A DNA stretch of 64,000 nucleotides from Brevibacterium sp. XM4083 (GTDB lineage Bacteria; Actinomycetota; Actinomycetes; Actinomycetales; Brevibacteriaceae): contig NZ_VFYR02000004.1 of assembly GCF_006489205.2 (NCBI RefSeq), forward strand, positions 542,962-606,961, in the 5' to 3' direction. The notes beneath the pieces are model-generated. The model had not been told where the DNA came from. It worked only from the letters and a program-made list of their open reading frames with translations, and did no database searches. The translations under genes and the position numbers were made by a program. Numbering within the stretch: the stretch's first letter is position 1; every line of letters begins with the position of its first letter. Of this stretch, positions 8,517 through 17,815 are shown piece by piece.

Positions 8517-10070
8517 TCATCCCAGACTTCCACCGGATCCGATTCCTGCATAGAGCTCGGGCCGGCTGCCGCGCAGCCAGTAGGCCCAGAGGGTGCCGAT
8601 GAGCCCGGGCACGAGGACGAGGAGCGGCAGCAGCCACGAGAGCACGGTCGGCTCGGTCGTGCCGATGAGGACGTCGAAGTTCGCGACGATCGCGAAGAAG
8701 AGGACGAAGAGTCCGATGGCCGCGATGCCGGGGGCGATGAGCCGAACCCACGTCGAGTACTCCCCGCGCTGGGTCCGGAGGAACCCGATGACGGCGAGCG
8801 CGGTGAGCGCCATGAGGAGGACGAGGCCGAACGCTCCCATGTTCGTCAGCCACGTGAAGAGGGTGACGACGGGGAAGAGCGGGTCCGTGCTGCCGGCGCC
8901 GGCGGCCGCGAAGACGAGGATGACGATGAGGGCGAGCGCCGACTGTGTGAGCGATCCGGCGACCGGGGCGCCCGAACGCCGTGAGGTGCGGGCGAGGAAC
9001 GACGGGAGCACCCGGTCGCGGCCGAGGGCGAAGAAGTACCGGGCGACGATGTTGTGGAATGCGACGAGAGCGGCGAGCAGGGAGGTGAGGAAGAGGAGGT
9101 TCGCGAGGTCGACGAACCACACCGGGGCGTGCTCGCCGAGGTAGGCGAACATGAGGTCGGGGCCGAGCTCCTGGGCGCGGGGCACGAGCTGCGAGGGACC
9201 TTCGGCCATGACCATCGCCCAGCCGGAGAAGGCGTAGAAGACGGCGATGAGGCACACCGCGATGATCGTCGCCCGTCCGGCCGTGCGCTTGGGGTCCTTG
9301 ACCTCCTCGTTGTAGATCGCCCCGGACTCGAAGCCCATGAACGCCGCGATCGAGAACGCGAGCACCGCGCCGATCCCGGGGACGAAGAGGTCACCGGGGA
9401 CGAAGCCGGCCGTCGACAGGCCCTCGGGGCTGTTCGAGAGTCCGATGACGTCGTAGATGACGACGACGAGGAACTCCGTGGTGACGATGATGCCGAGGAT
9501 CTTCGCGGAGAAGTCGACCCGGGCGATGCCCATGAGACCGACGACGACCCAGCCGATGAGCGCGCACACGACCCACGAGACGGTGAGCCCGAAGAACGAG
9601 TTCAGGAGTGAGGAGAAGACGAAGCCGAACATCCCGACGATGCCGATCTGCATCGCGTTGTACGACATCAGCGCCGTCAGCGCGGCTCCGACGCCGATCC
9701 GCTTGCCCAGCCCCTTGGCGATGTAGGCGAAGAACGCTCCCGCGTTGTGGACGTGCTGGCTCATCGCTCCGTAGCCGATCGCGAAGAGGATGAGGATGAC
9801 GCCGAGGACGATGAACGACAGCGGGATCCCGAGGAGCCCCGTGACGGCGAAGTTGCTCGGCAGTCCGCCGGCGGCGACCGTCAGCGGCGCCGAGGCGGCG
9901 ATGATCATGAAGACGAGTGCCGGGGTGCCGATCCGCCGCGCATCGAGGCTCGCAGCCGCCGGCCCGTGACCGTGCGAGCGCCCGGATTCGCTTGGGTGAC
10001 CGGTGCCGCTTCGACCACCAGGGCCGCTGGACTGGCCGGTGCCGTGGGAGTTCCCGGTGGCAGCGCTCAT
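8517..10070 (-). CDS. APC-superfamily amino acid/amine permease
   Basis: A 517-residue integral membrane protein with about 12 predicted helices starting at residue 47 (PALVFMIIAASAPLTVAAGG). It carries the APC-type FMGFESGAIYNEEVKDPKRT loop and the ARYFFALGRDRVLPSFLAR segment after helix 8. The N-terminal 45 residues are Ser/Gly/His-rich and presumably cytoplasmic. ATG 10070 is supported by a GAGGTG Shine-Dalgarno 8 nt upstream; the frame stays open upstream through the AraC gene but lacks membrane-protein character. Substrate is inferred from context: an amine or aromatic amino acid entering the pathway begun by the divergent amine oxidase. It lies 103 nt after the AraC gene and 106 nt before the dehydrogenase. 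Confidence 0.85.
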   Translation of the reverse strand: MSAATGNSHGTGQSSGPGGRSGTGHPSESGRSHGHGPAAASLDARRIGTPALVFMIIAASAPLTVAAGGLPSNFAVTGLLGIPLSFIVLGVILILFAIGYGAMSQHVHNAGAFFAYIAKGLGKRIGVGAALTALMSYNAMQIGIVGMFGFVFSSLLNSFFGLTVSWVVCALIGWVVVGLMGIARVDFSAKILGIIVTTEFLVVVIYDVIGLSNSPEGLSTAGFVPGDLFVPGIGAVLAFSIAAFMGFESGAIYNEEVKDPKRTAGRATIIAVCLIAVFYAFSGWAMVMAEGPSQLVPRAQELGPDLMFAYLGEHAPVWFVDLANLLFLTSLLAALVAFHNIVARYFFALGRDRVLPSFLARTSRRSGAPVAGSLTQSALALIVILVFAAAGAGSTDPLFPVVTLFTWLTNMGAFGLVLLMALTALAVIGFLRTQRGEYSTWVRLIAPGIAAIGLFVLFFAIVANFDVLIGTTEPTVLSWLLPLLVLVPGLIGTLWAYWLRGSRPELYAGIGSGGSLG

Positions 10071-10173
10071 GTCGTTCACCTCACAGACGTCATTGTTCTC
10101 CTCACCCTGCCGCACCGCGGACCGGCGCGTCTTGGCTTTCCGAGCAGTCCCCTTGACCTCCCGTGCACAGAGC

Positions 10174-11106
10174 TCAGCCCAGATGCGTCCGCCGGTAGAC
10201 CGCCGGCGGCTGGCCGACGACCTTGCGGAAGAGTCGGGAGAAGTGCGCGGGGTCCGGCAGCCCCCACCGCGCACCGATGGCCGCGACGGGCACGTGCTTC
10301 TGGAGGGGATCGGCGAGGTCGATCCGGCAGCGGTCGATGCGCCGGCGCCGGATCTCCCCGGCCACGCTCTCGCCACCGGCGAAGAGCTGGTGGAGGGCGC
10401 GCACGGACATGAAGTGCGCCGCCGCGATCGTCGCCGGTGACAGGGTCGGATCGCCGAGGTGGTCGTCGATGTGGGCGATCACCCGAGCCCACAGCTGCTG
10501 CCGCTCATCGGGCACCTCGGCGCCGACGCTGAGCTCATCGGCCATGACGGTCGTGAGCAGGTCGACGATGTTCCCGGCGAACCGGATCCCGACTGCGCGG
10601 GTCAGGGTCGGCAGCAGCGTGCCCGCACGGACGATGACGTCCGAGGCGACGGCGCCGAGGTCGTGGCCGGCTCCGATCGCCGTGGCCGTGAGCTGAGCGA
10701 CGCTGTCCTGCGGCAGGGTGACCCGCGACTGGGGAAACATCATGACGTACGACGTCGAGTCGGTGTCGTAGCTGAGCGTGTACGGTCGGGAGGTGTCGTA
10801 GAGGGCGAGCGTGCCCGGGGCCAACGGCACCTCCCGGCCGTCCTGTATGAGCAGACCATGCCCGCTGACCTGGAGGGAGACCTTGTAGTAGTCCTCTCCC
10901 CCACCGGCGATGAGCCGCGGGGTGCGCAGCACCGCGTGGGGGTTCGCGCAGATGTGGGACATGACGACGGCGTCGTAGTCGCGGGCGCTGATCGACCCGG
11001 CGAAGCCGCCGCGGCGCTGCGGCTCGGTCTCCAAGGGCACGAACGAGTCGGAGACGAGGCTCCGCCAATCGTCGAAGTCCGCGGCCGTGCTCTCCAGCAG
11101 CGTCAT
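10174..11106 (-). CDS. AraC-family regulator (FeaR-like architecture)
   Basis: About 310 residues. The N-terminal 190 residues resemble the AraC-binding-like domain of FeaR/XylS-type activators (YYKVSLQVSGHGLLIQDGRE, LYDTSRPYTLSYD). The C-terminal 100 residues carry two helix-turn-helix motifs (LSPATIAAAHFMSVRALHQLF and VPVAAIGARWGLPDPAHFSRLFRKVVGQPPAVYRR). E. coli FeaR activates the tyramine/phenylethylamine oxidase and aldehyde dehydrogenase genes, and the neighbourhood here has the same two enzymes. ATG 11106 follows AGGTGAG by 4 nt; a GTG at 11115 would instead overlap the TetR stop codon as GTGA. Both imply translational coupling to the TetR gene. Confidence 0.86.
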   Translation of the reverse strand: MTLLESTAADFDDWRSLVSDSFVPLETEPQRRGGFAGSISARDYDAVVMSHICANPHAVLRTPRLIAGGGEDYYKVSLQVSGHGLLIQDGREVPLAPGTLALYDTSRPYTLSYDTDSTSYVMMFPQSRVTLPQDSVAQLTATAIGAGHDLGAVASDVIVRAGTLLPTLTRAVGIRFAGNIVDLLTTVMADELSVGAEVPDERQQLWARVIAHIDDHLGDPTLSPATIAAAHFMSVRALHQLFAGGESVAGEIRRRRIDRCRIDLADPLQKHVPVAAIGARWGLPDPAHFSRLFRKVVGQPPAVYRRTHLG

Positions 11107-11111
11107 CGCTC

Positions 11112-11744
11112 TCACCTGCCTGCCTGTGCTGTTGTCCGGGGTTCACGCGTTCCGGTGGATCCGAGTCGCGTGATGAGGTAGCTCAGCTGAGTCCGGAAGC
11201 CCTCGAAGTCGAAGCTCTCCCCGCCGAGGATCGACGTCGTCTGCGCCCCGTAGAGGTACGTGACGAGGATGTCGGTCTCGACGTCGATGCTGACGTCGTC
11301 GGAGATCTCTCCCGCAGCGGCCGCCTCGGCGAGCCACCCGCGGATCCACTCGCGCCAGCGGGCCATCGTCGCGCGGACCTCGCGGGCCCGGACGGGATCC
11401 TGGGCCACCTCGGCGAGGAAGGAGAGGACGACGCGGGCCTCGTCGCGGAGTTCGGGGGTGAGCGGAACGACCTCGGCGGCGAACGCCTGCAGGGCGGTCA
11501 GCCCGGTGCGCCCGGCCGTGGCGATGACGACGCGGCGATTCGTCGCCTCATAGACATCGACGTAGGTCGCGGCGAGGAGGTCGGCCTTCGATCCGAAGTA
11601 CGACTTGACGACGCCGTTGGCGAATCCGGCCTCGGCGGCGATGTCGCGCATCGTCGCTCCCGGCAGGCCCTGGCGCGCGATGATCCGCAGCGTCGCCTCG
11701 ACGATGTCGCGGCGACGCTGGGCGTAGTCGACGATCTTGGGCAC
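11112..11744 (-). CDS. TetR/AcrR-family transcriptional regulator
   Basis: A 210-residue TetR-type repressor. The N-terminal helix-turn-helix spans residues about 8-55 (RRDIVEATLRIIARQGLPGATMRDIAAEAGFANGVVKSYF, BetI-like), followed by a helical ligand domain with ARVVLSFLAEVAQDP and WIRGWLAEA. The start is GTG 11744 with GGAG about 9 nt upstream. It heads the minus-strand operon TetR-AraC-permease-dehydrogenase and is divergent from the amine oxidase. The perfect inverted repeat CGTGA-N6-TCACG at 11793-11808 in the divergent promoter is the natural candidate operator. The inducer is probably an amine or its aldehyde, by context only. Confidence 0.86.
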   Translation of the reverse strand: MPKIVDYAQRRRDIVEATLRIIARQGLPGATMRDIAAEAGFANGVVKSYFGSKADLLAATYVDVYEATNRRVVIATAGRTGLTALQAFAAEVVPLTPELRDEARVVLSFLAEVAQDPVRAREVRATMARWREWIRGWLAEAAAAGEISDDVSIDVETDILVTYLYGAQTTSILGGESFDFEGFRTQLSYLITRLGSTGTREPRTTAQAGR

Positions 11745-11760
11745 CGTTGCTCCATCTCCA

Positions 11761-11808
11761 TTGACTTTATTTCCTACGAGTGTAGATTATAACGTGATCC
11801 GGCTCACG
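11761..11808. promoter_or_regulatory. Divergent promoter and operator between TetR and amine oxidase genes
   Basis: Plus strand: TTGACT (11761-11766) and TAGATT (11783-11788) with a 16-nt spacer. Minus strand: a perfect TATAAT (11791-11786). A perfect inverted repeat CGTGA-TCCGGC-TCACG occupies 11793-11808, just downstream of the plus-strand -10 and in the -35/-10 interval of the minus-strand promoter, where a bound repressor could block both directions. Confidence 0.6.
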
Positions 11809-11852
11809 CCAACCCCGCAATGCAGTGAACCCTCGGAATGCAAAGGTGCACG

Positions 11853-13757
11853 ATGTCTGCCCAGACCCCCTACTCCCTGGCCACCGATGACGAGATGACG
11901 ACCGTCATCGACACGCTCCGTGAGGCCGACCTCTTCCCCGCCGCGGCGCGGATCGCCTACCTCGGCCTCCTCGATCCCGTCCGCGGAACACCCCGCGATG
12001 CCACCCATGTCGACCGCCGGTTCCGCGTCCTCGTCAGCGACAAGGAGGCCGGCACCGCCCGTGACATCGTCGTGTCCGCAACCCGGCGCAGCGTCGAATC
12101 CGTCACCGAGGTCGACTCCTCCGTCGCCGGTGAGTTCCCCGTCATGGAAGAGGAGTTCGAGGTCGTCGAGCAGGTGCTCGCCGCCGATCCCGCGTGGCAG
12201 GAGGCGATCGCCCGACGCGGTCTCGCCCTTGACGAGGTCAGGGTCGCGCCCCTGTCGGCCGGTGTCTTCGAATACCCCGATGAGGCGGGACGGCGGATCC
12301 TCCGCGGGCTCGCCTTCCACCAGCAGCACCCGTCCGACAGCGCGTGGGCGCACCCCATCGACGGCCTCGTCGCCTACGTCGATGTGACGAACCGCAGCGT
12401 CGACCAGGTCCTCGACCTTGAGGACGTGCCCATCCCGGCCGAGCACGGCAACTACACCGACCCCGACCTCACCGGTCCGCTGCGCACGACGCAGAAGCCG
12501 ATCTCAATCACCCAGCCCGAGGGACCGAGCTTCACCGTCACCGAAGGCAACCACATCGACTGGGAGAAGTGGTCCTTCGACGTCGGCTTCGACATGCGCG
12601 AGGGCCTCGTCCTCCACAACATCGCCTTCACCGACGGGGATGAGACCCGGCGGATCCTCGACCGGGCGGCGATCGCGGAGATGGTCGTCCCCTACGGCGA
12701 CCCCTCCCCCGTGCGGTCGTGGCAGAACTACTTCGACACCGGCGAATACCTCGTCGGCCAGTGGGCGAACTCGCTCGAACTCGGGTGCGACTGCCTCGGC
12801 GACATCACCTACCTCTCCCCGTGGGTCGTCAACAACCTCGGCGAGCCGCGGCAGATCCGGAACGGCATCTGCATGCACGAAGAGGACGCCGGGGTGCTCG
12901 CGAAGCACTCGGATCTGTGGTCGGGAGTGGCCTACACGCGGCGCAATCGGCGCTTCGTCGTCTCGTTCTTCACCACCGTCGGCAACTACGACTACGGCTT
13001 CTACTGGTACCTCTACCTCGACGGGACGATCGAGTTCGAGGCGAAGGCGACGGGCGTGGTCTTCACCTCGGCGCTGCCGCACGGGTCGACGGAGTTCGCC
13101 TCGGAGATCGCGCCGGGCCTCGGCGCCCCGTTCCACCAGCATCTCTTCGGCGCCCGTCTCGACTTCGCCCTCGACGGCGGTGGCTGCCGGGTCGAGGAGG
13201 AGGACGTCGTCCGGCTGCCGGTCTCGGAGGAGAACCCGCGCGGCAACGCCTTCACCCGCAAGCGCACCCTGCTCGCCACGGAGCTCGAGGCCCAGCGCGA
13301 CGCCGACCAGTCGGTGGCGAGGACGTGGGTGGTGTCGAATCCCGAGTCGATCAACCGCCTCGGCGAACCCGTCGCCTACAAACTCCACCCGGCCGGCCTG
13401 CCGACGCTGCTCGCCGCCGAGGAATCCTCGGTCCACAAGCGGGCGACGTTCGCGTCGAAGGCGCTGTGGGTGAGCCAGTACGACGTCGACGAACGGTACC
13501 CGACCGGCGACTTTCCCAACCAGCACGCCGGTCATGCCGGTCTGCCGACGTGGACGCAAGCCGACCGCAGCGTCGACGGTGAGGACATCGTCGTGTGGCA
13601 CACCTTCGGGCTCACGCACTTCCCGCGCGTCGAGGACTGGCCGATCATGCCCGTCGACACCGTCGGCTTCAAGCTGCGCCCCGAGGGCTTCTTCGACCGC
13701 TCGCCGGTCCTCGACGTGCCGGCCCCCGAGTCCGGCAGCCACTGCTGCGCGGAGTGA
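11853..13757 (+). CDS. Copper/TPQ primary-amine oxidase (phenylethylamine/tyramine oxidase type)
   Basis: A 634-residue copper amine oxidase very similar throughout, as I recall the sequence, to the Arthrobacter globiformis phenylethylamine oxidase. The TPQ precursor tyrosine is Tyr379 in [11 protein letters not shown]; the catalytic-base Asp is Asp295 in [12 protein letters not shown] (Tyr382 and Asp298 in the Arthrobacter enzyme, a constant offset of 3). Copper ligands are the two His of [12 protein letters not shown] and the His of [18 protein letters not shown]. It oxidises RCH2NH2 to the aldehyde, NH3 and H2O2, with no signal peptide, so it is cytosolic. AAAGGTG lies upstream of ATG 11853; an ATG at 11838 is an alternative. 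The adjacent dehydrogenase and permease make an amine catabolic locus. Confidence 0.95.
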   Translation: MSAQTPYSLATDDEMTTVIDTLREADLFPAAARIAYLGLLDPVRGTPRDATHVDRRFRVLVSDKEAGTARDIVVSATRRSVESVTEVDSSVAGEFPVMEEEFEVVEQVLAADPAWQEAIARRGLALDEVRVAPLSAGVFEYPDEAGRRILRGLAFHQQHPSDSAWAHPIDGLVAYVDVTNRSVDQVLDLEDVPIPAEHGNYTDPDLTGPLRTTQKPISITQPEGPSFTVTEGNHIDWEKWSFDVGFDMREGLVLHNIAFTDGDETRRILDRAAIAEMVVPYGDPSPVRSWQNYFDTGEYLVGQWANSLELGCDCLGDITYLSPWVVNNLGEPRQIRNGICMHEEDAGVLAKHSDLWSGVAYTRRNRRFVVSFFTTVGNYDYGFYWYLYLDGTIEFEAKATGVVFTSALPHGSTEFASEIAPGLGAPFHQHLFGARLDFALDGGGCRVEEEDVVRLPVSEENPRGNAFTRKRTLLATELEAQRDADQSVARTWVVSNPESINRLGEPVAYKLHPAGLPTLLAAEESSVHKRATFASKALWVSQYDVDERYPTGDFPNQHAGHAGLPTWTQADRSVDGEDIVVWHTFGLTHFPRVEDWPIMPVDTVGFKLRPEGFFDRSPVLDVPAPESGSHCCAE

Positions 13758-13799
13758 GGGGGAGCATCGCCGACGGGATCACTGCACCGTCAGCCGCCG

Positions 13800-14645
13800 C
13801 TATTTGAGGAGGCGGTCCATGCGCCGGTCGCTCAGTCGCTTCCCACCGGTCTGGCATCCGGGGCAATACTGGAGCGACCGGTCGGCGAAGGAGACCTCGG
13901 CGATCGTCGTGCCGCACACCGGACACGTCTGACCGGTCCTCCCGTGCACGCGCAGCAGCTTCTTCTTCGCGGACTTGATCTTCGCCGGGGGCAGCCCCGA
14001 GAGCGCGTCCCGTGCCGCTCCGAGCACCGAGGTCATCACCGCGTACACAGCCTCGGCATCGACCTTGTTCGCCGTCGCGAACGGGGAGATCTTCGCGGTG
14101 TGGAGGATCTCGTCGGAGAAGGCGTTGCCGATTCCCGCGACGACGCTCTGATCGTCGAGCACGGTCTTGATCCGCGAGGTCGTGCTGGCGAGCGCGGCGG
14201 CGAACTGCTCCGCCGTGATCTCCAGGGCGTCGGGACCCGCGCCGGCGAGCGCAGCGACGTCGCCGAGGTCGCGGACGAGGGACACGGACGCGTTCTTCTT
14301 CGTCCCCGCCTCCGTGAGGTCGAACCCTGAGCCAGAAGCGAGCGTGACCCGCATCCCCAACGGCCCTTTTCCCATCCGCACCGGCGCCGACGGAACGGCA
14401 TCGTGCCAGACCAGCCAGCCGGCGCGCGCGAATCGGCACACCAGCGACAGCCCGTCGAAGTCGATGACGAGCGCCTTGCCGACCCGCCTCACCCCGGTGA
14501 TCTCGAGTCCGATGACGGCGTCGAGCGGCGGGTCGGCGGTGTGGAGCAGCGAGAGCTCGGCGATGTCGACCTGCGCGATGAACTCACCGACGAGACGCGG
14601 GGTGAGGAAGTCGACGAGCGCTGAGACCTCGGGCAGTTCCGGCAT
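13800..14645 (-). CDS. Fpg/Nei-family DNA glycosylase
   Basis: A 281-residue base-excision repair glycosylase/AP lyase. The N-terminal MPELPEV supplies the catalytic Pro2 and Glu3, and VRRVGKALVIDFDG the conserved Lys. The helix-two-turn-helix is DQSVVAGIGNAFSDEILH, and the C-terminal zinc finger is CPVCG with CPGCQTGGK. All catalytic elements are intact. The zinc finger and overall form favour an Fpg-like protein acting on oxidised bases; whether it is Fpg or an actinobacterial Nei paralogue cannot be decided from sequence. No Shine-Dalgarno sequence: CATACT ends 6 nt before ATG 14645, so a leaderless transcript is likely even though an exporter gene ends only 20 nt upstream. Confidence 0.9.
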   Translation of the reverse strand: MPELPEVSALVDFLTPRLVGEFIAQVDIAELSLLHTADPPLDAVIGLEITGVRRVGKALVIDFDGLSLVCRFARAGWLVWHDAVPSAPVRMGKGPLGMRVTLASGSGFDLTEAGTKKNASVSLVRDLGDVAALAGAGPDALEITAEQFAAALASTTSRIKTVLDDQSVVAGIGNAFSDEILHTAKISPFATANKVDAEAVYAVMTSVLGAARDALSGLPPAKIKSAKKKLLRVHGRTGQTCPVCGTTIAEVSFADRSLQYCPGCQTGGKRLSDRRMDRLLK

Positions 14646-14651
14646 GAGTCC

Positions 14652-14657
14652 AGTATG
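14652..14657 (-). promoter_or_regulatory. Likely -10 box (CATACT) of leaderless Fpg/Nei promoter
   Basis: CATACT on the minus strand ends 6 nt before ATG 14645, inside the 20-nt gap to the exporter gene. It would give the glycosylase its own promoter. Confidence 0.35.
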
Positions 14658-14665
14658 CCCCCGCC

Positions 14666-15835
14666 TCAGTCGCGCACAAGGGCGAGCCGCCGGAGGATGA
14701 CGACCAGACCGAGACCTGCGCAGACGGCGCTGACGCCGAACGGCCCGACCGGACCGAACCGCTGCAAGGCGAGCCCGGTGAGGATGGGTCCGACCGCCGC
14801 ACCGAGGTTGAGCGCGACCGTCGCGAACGATCCGCCGAGCGCAGGTGCACCGGCGGCAGTGGCGACGATGCGCGCAATGAGAGTGCTACCGGTCGCGAAC
14901 GAGAGGAATCCGACCAGCGGGGTGAGCGCCCAGAACATCACCGCGCCGAGGCGGCCGTCCGTCTCCGGCCCCGTGACCGTGAGGGCGACCCCGACCCAGG
15001 TGAGCACGAGCACAGGGCCGAGCACCCAGAGGAGCCGCCTCCACTGCGCATCGGCGAACCGTCCGGCAATGCTGACCCCGCAGAAGGCGCCGATGCCGAA
15101 CACTGCGAGAAGCACCGGCACGGCAGCCCCGGAGAGTCCGAATGCCGCCTCGGCGATCGCCGCGAGATAGGTGAACGCGCCGAACGTCGCAGCATTGACG
15201 AGCACCGCGACGGCGATGACGATGAGAAGGTCCGGGGAGCGCAGCGTCGCGAGCTCGGCGCGCAGCGGAATCCGTTCGCCCGCGTGCGCGGTCCCTCCTG
15301 GGGCGGCCGCGAGCACACCGAGGAGAGCGGGCACGCAGAGTGCGGCGATCACCCACAGCGCTGACCGCCAGCCGAAGCCGGCGGCGAGGAACGCCCCTGC
15401 CGGCACCCCGGCGATGAGCGCGAGCGTCGTCCCCGCGAGGACGACCCCGATCGCCCGTCCCTGCCGCCCGGGGGCGACGAGTCGGGGGATGAGCGCGAGT
15501 GTGACGGCGAGGAACCCCGCATTGGCGACAGCGGCGAGACTGCGGGTGGCGACGAGGACGGGGAACGAGTCGGTGAGCGCACCGCCGACGTGCGCGAGGA
15601 CGAAGACGACGAGGAAGCCCGTCAGCGCCGACCGCGGCGAGAACCGGCGGCTCGCCGCCGCCATCACCGGGGCGCCGACGACCATGCCCACGGCGAATGC
15701 GGTGGTCAGCAGGCCCGCCTCGGCGAGGGAGACGTCGAGATCACGGGAGATGTCGGTGAGCAGACCGACGAGGACGAATTCGGAGGTGCCCTGCGCGAAC
15801 ACGGCGAGGGCAAGGAGATAGAGCAGCACAGGCAT
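14666..15835 (-). CDS. MFS exporter of the Cmx/CmrA type
   Basis: A 389-residue major facilitator with 12 helices. The opening MPVLLYLLALAVFAQGTSEFVLVGLL and the GLLTTAFAVGMVVGAPVMAA and PGRQGRAIGVVLAGTTLALIAGVPAGAFL blocks match the DHA1 chloramphenicol-efflux (Cmx/CmrA) group. It probably exports small amphipathic compounds by proton antiport; chloramphenicol itself is not certain because the family is broad. ATG 15835 is chosen because it reproduces the family start; AAAGG lies about 8 nt upstream. The stop codon is 20 nt before the Fpg/Nei gene on the same strand. Confidence 0.85.
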   Translation of the reverse strand: MPVLLYLLALAVFAQGTSEFVLVGLLTDISRDLDVSLAEAGLLTTAFAVGMVVGAPVMAAASRRFSPRSALTGFLVVFVLAHVGGALTDSFPVLVATRSLAAVANAGFLAVTLALIPRLVAPGRQGRAIGVVLAGTTLALIAGVPAGAFLAAGFGWRSALWVIAALCVPALLGVLAAAPGGTAHAGERIPLRAELATLRSPDLLIVIAVAVLVNAATFGAFTYLAAIAEAAFGLSGAAVPVLLAVFGIGAFCGVSIAGRFADAQWRRLLWVLGPVLVLTWVGVALTVTGPETDGRLGAVMFWALTPLVGFLSFATGSTLIARIVATAAGAPALGGSFATVALNLGAAVGPILTGLALQRFGPVGPFGVSAVCAGLGLVVILRRLALVRD

Positions 15836-16014
15836 GAAGCAGCCTTTCGGACACAGCAGCGTAAGGGGTGAACCGTCTGGCACTGCCGGTGCCGGGATGA
15901 GGATCTCCGGGCTATCGGCGTGCCGACAGCCCGGTCCTGGATGCTTCTGGTGTGCTCACGCGTCCAAGGCTAATGGGGGCGTGGTGGAACAGCAACGTCC
16001 CGGGGCCTGGCCGG

Positions 16015-16065
16015 GTTCCGGGGCGAGCTGAGCTCCGGGGCTAGCTGAGCCCCGGAGCGGCTCAG
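16015..16065. repeat. Three 17-bp tandem units ending across the stop codon of the Ser/Gly-tail protein gene
   Basis: Units of exactly 17 bp start at 16015, 16032 and 16049; the first two share 15 of 17 bases, the third is more diverged. The antisense stop codon (TCA, 16062-16064) lies in the third unit. Units 2 and 3 also pair as a hairpin (16033-16042 with 16048-16057, 10 bp, 5-nt loop) that could terminate the minus-strand transcript. Confidence 0.7.
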
Positions 16066-17615
16066 CCCTGGGAGCCGGCGGCACTGCCGCCGGAGCCGCT
16101 GCTGCCGGACCCGGAGCCGCCGCTGCCGGAACCGCCCGATCCGCCTGAGCCGCTGCCGCTCGAGCCGGAACTGGATCCGGACCCGCCGCTGCTCGACCCG
16201 CTGCCACCGGAATCCGAGCCGCTGCCGCTGCTGCCCGAGCCGGAGGTTCCCGAGTCGCCGCTCGTGCTGCTGCCCGAGCCGTCCGAGGTCGACGAGGAGT
16301 CCGAGCTCGAGCTGCTCGACCCCGAGGTGTCCGAGGACGTGCCGCTCGTGTCGCTGCTCGAGTTCGTGCCCTGATCCGCACCGGTCTGGTCGCTGTTCGA
16401 CGAAGAGGTCGAGCTCTGATCGCTCTCCGCCGACGTCGAGGAGCTGCTGTCGCTGCTGCCGCTCTCCCCGCTTGAGTTCCCGGAGTTCGATCCGCCGTCG
16501 CTGCCGCCGTCGCTCGATGACGATCCGGACTCGTCGCCGCTGCCGGAGTCACCGGTCACCGAGCGCGAGATCTGCGAGGTGCCCGGCGAGATGTCGGCCT
16601 GCGTGAGGTTCTCGGCGATGACGACGCCGCCGAGGCCGATGCCGAACGCGGCGACGCCGATGGCCACCGGGTAGAGGACGCGCTTGCGCTTGAGCTTCTG
16701 CAGCCACGACTTCGGTTCGTCGTCGGTGTCCGTGCCCGCGGCCGCCTCGGTGTTCGCCTCCGTCTCGTCGAGGTTGCCGAACGCCGAGTCGGTGCGCGAC
16801 GGATCGCCGTCGACCGCACCGTAGACCGCTGTGGCGTCCGGGTCCGCACTGCCGGGTGCCGTACTGCCGGGTGCGGTGCTGCCGGGTGCTGTGCTGCCGG
16901 GTGCTGTGCTCCCGGGAACCGTACCGTAGACGGCAGTCTGGTCGGTTCCGGGCTGGCCGCTGCCGTTCTGGCCGGTACCGCTGTCGTTCTGGCCGGTGCC
17001 GGGAGCGTCGGGGTTCGCGGTGCCGGGGGCACCGGCGCCAGGGCCGACGAGTGGGAGGGTCGCGCCCTTCTTCACGGCGGGAGCGAGCTTCGACCCGACC
17101 TCCCGAACCGCCTCTTTGCCCTTCTCGAGGCTCTTGCTGTAGAGGCTGACGGCGAGCGCAGTGACAATGCTCGCGATGCCCGCCCCGATGACGGTTCCGG
17201 CCACACCGAGCTGACCGCCGACGATCGACGACGTCGCGGCCGCACCGGCGCCGGCGAGCAGCTGGGTCGCGGAGATCCCGTTGCCGCCCTTCTCCTTCTT
17301 CTCGTCCGTGTCCCCGTCGCCGTCGGCGGTGTCGAGCTTCGTCGTCTCCGCGGCCACTGCGGGCGCGACGGATGTCGACTGTGTGCTCGTCGGCTGTGCT
17401 GCCGTGGGCTGGGCGTCGACCGGCTCGGTCTGCGTCGGCCGGCTCTCCGTGGCGGGAGCGTCACGGCGAATCGGGTTGGGCGGCAGGACCGGCTGATGGG
17501 CAGCCGTCATCTCCTCCGTGACCATCGGCAGGGCCTGGGACGGCTGGCTCTCCTGCGGAGTCGATCCCGCTGCGGGATCGTTCTGGTCGTGCGGATCTCT
17601 GTTCTGCGGCGCCAA
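16062..17615 (-). CDS. Membrane protein with glycine-rich hydrophobic region and Ser/Gly-rich tail
   Basis: About 517 residues from a TTG start at 17615, chosen because GGAGG sits 4 nt upstream; no better start exists in frame. Order: a disordered Pro/Thr/Gln N-terminus (1-120), a glycine-rich hydrophobic stretch (about 125-165, LLAGAGAAATSSIVGGQLGV) like a glycine zipper, a Pro/Gly/Thr linker with five PGSTA units (about 230-260), a basic KSWLQKLKRKRVLYP motif and a single transmembrane helix (about 315-340, AIGVAAFGIGLGGVVIAE). A tail of about 170 residues, almost only Ser, Gly, Asp and Thr, follows. The tail is probably outside the cell. I do not recognise a family; the glycine zipper resembles pore- or oligomer-forming segments, by analogy only. 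Confidence 0.7.
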   Translation of the reverse strand: MAPQNRDPHDQNDPAAGSTPQESQPSQALPMVTEEMTAAHQPVLPPNPIRRDAPATESRPTQTEPVDAQPTAAQPTSTQSTSVAPAVAAETTKLDTADGDGDTDEKKEKGGNGISATQLLAGAGAAATSSIVGGQLGVAGTVIGAGIASIVTALAVSLYSKSLEKGKEAVREVGSKLAPAVKKGATLPLVGPGAGAPGTANPDAPGTGQNDSGTGQNGSGQPGTDQTAVYGTVPGSTAPGSTAPGSTAPGSTAPGSADPDATAVYGAVDGDPSRTDSAFGNLDETEANTEAAAGTDTDDEPKSWLQKLKRKRVLYPVAIGVAAFGIGLGGVVIAENLTQADISPGTSQISRSVTGDSGSGDESGSSSSDGGSDGGSNSGNSSGESGSSDSSSSTSAESDQSSTSSSNSDQTGADQGTNSSSDTSGTSSDTSGSSSSSSDSSSTSDGSGSSTSGDSGTSGSGSSGSGSDSGGSGSSSGGSGSSSGSSGSGSGGSGGSGSGGSGSGSSGSGGSAAGSQG

Positions 17616-17815
17616 CGTACCTCCAAGACTGTGTGACTCTCCCCAGTATTCTCTGCCGAGGTCCGGAGACGCTGACCGGGGTCCCCTGAACCTGTGAACC
17701 GTCTGGAAGCCGATCTCCGCCCCGTCCCCCATGACCTGGACCGATGCGCGGTCGTGTGACGGGCGGAACAGCCGACTGACATGGTTTGTCCAGGAACCTT
17801 GTCATTCGTCAGGCG

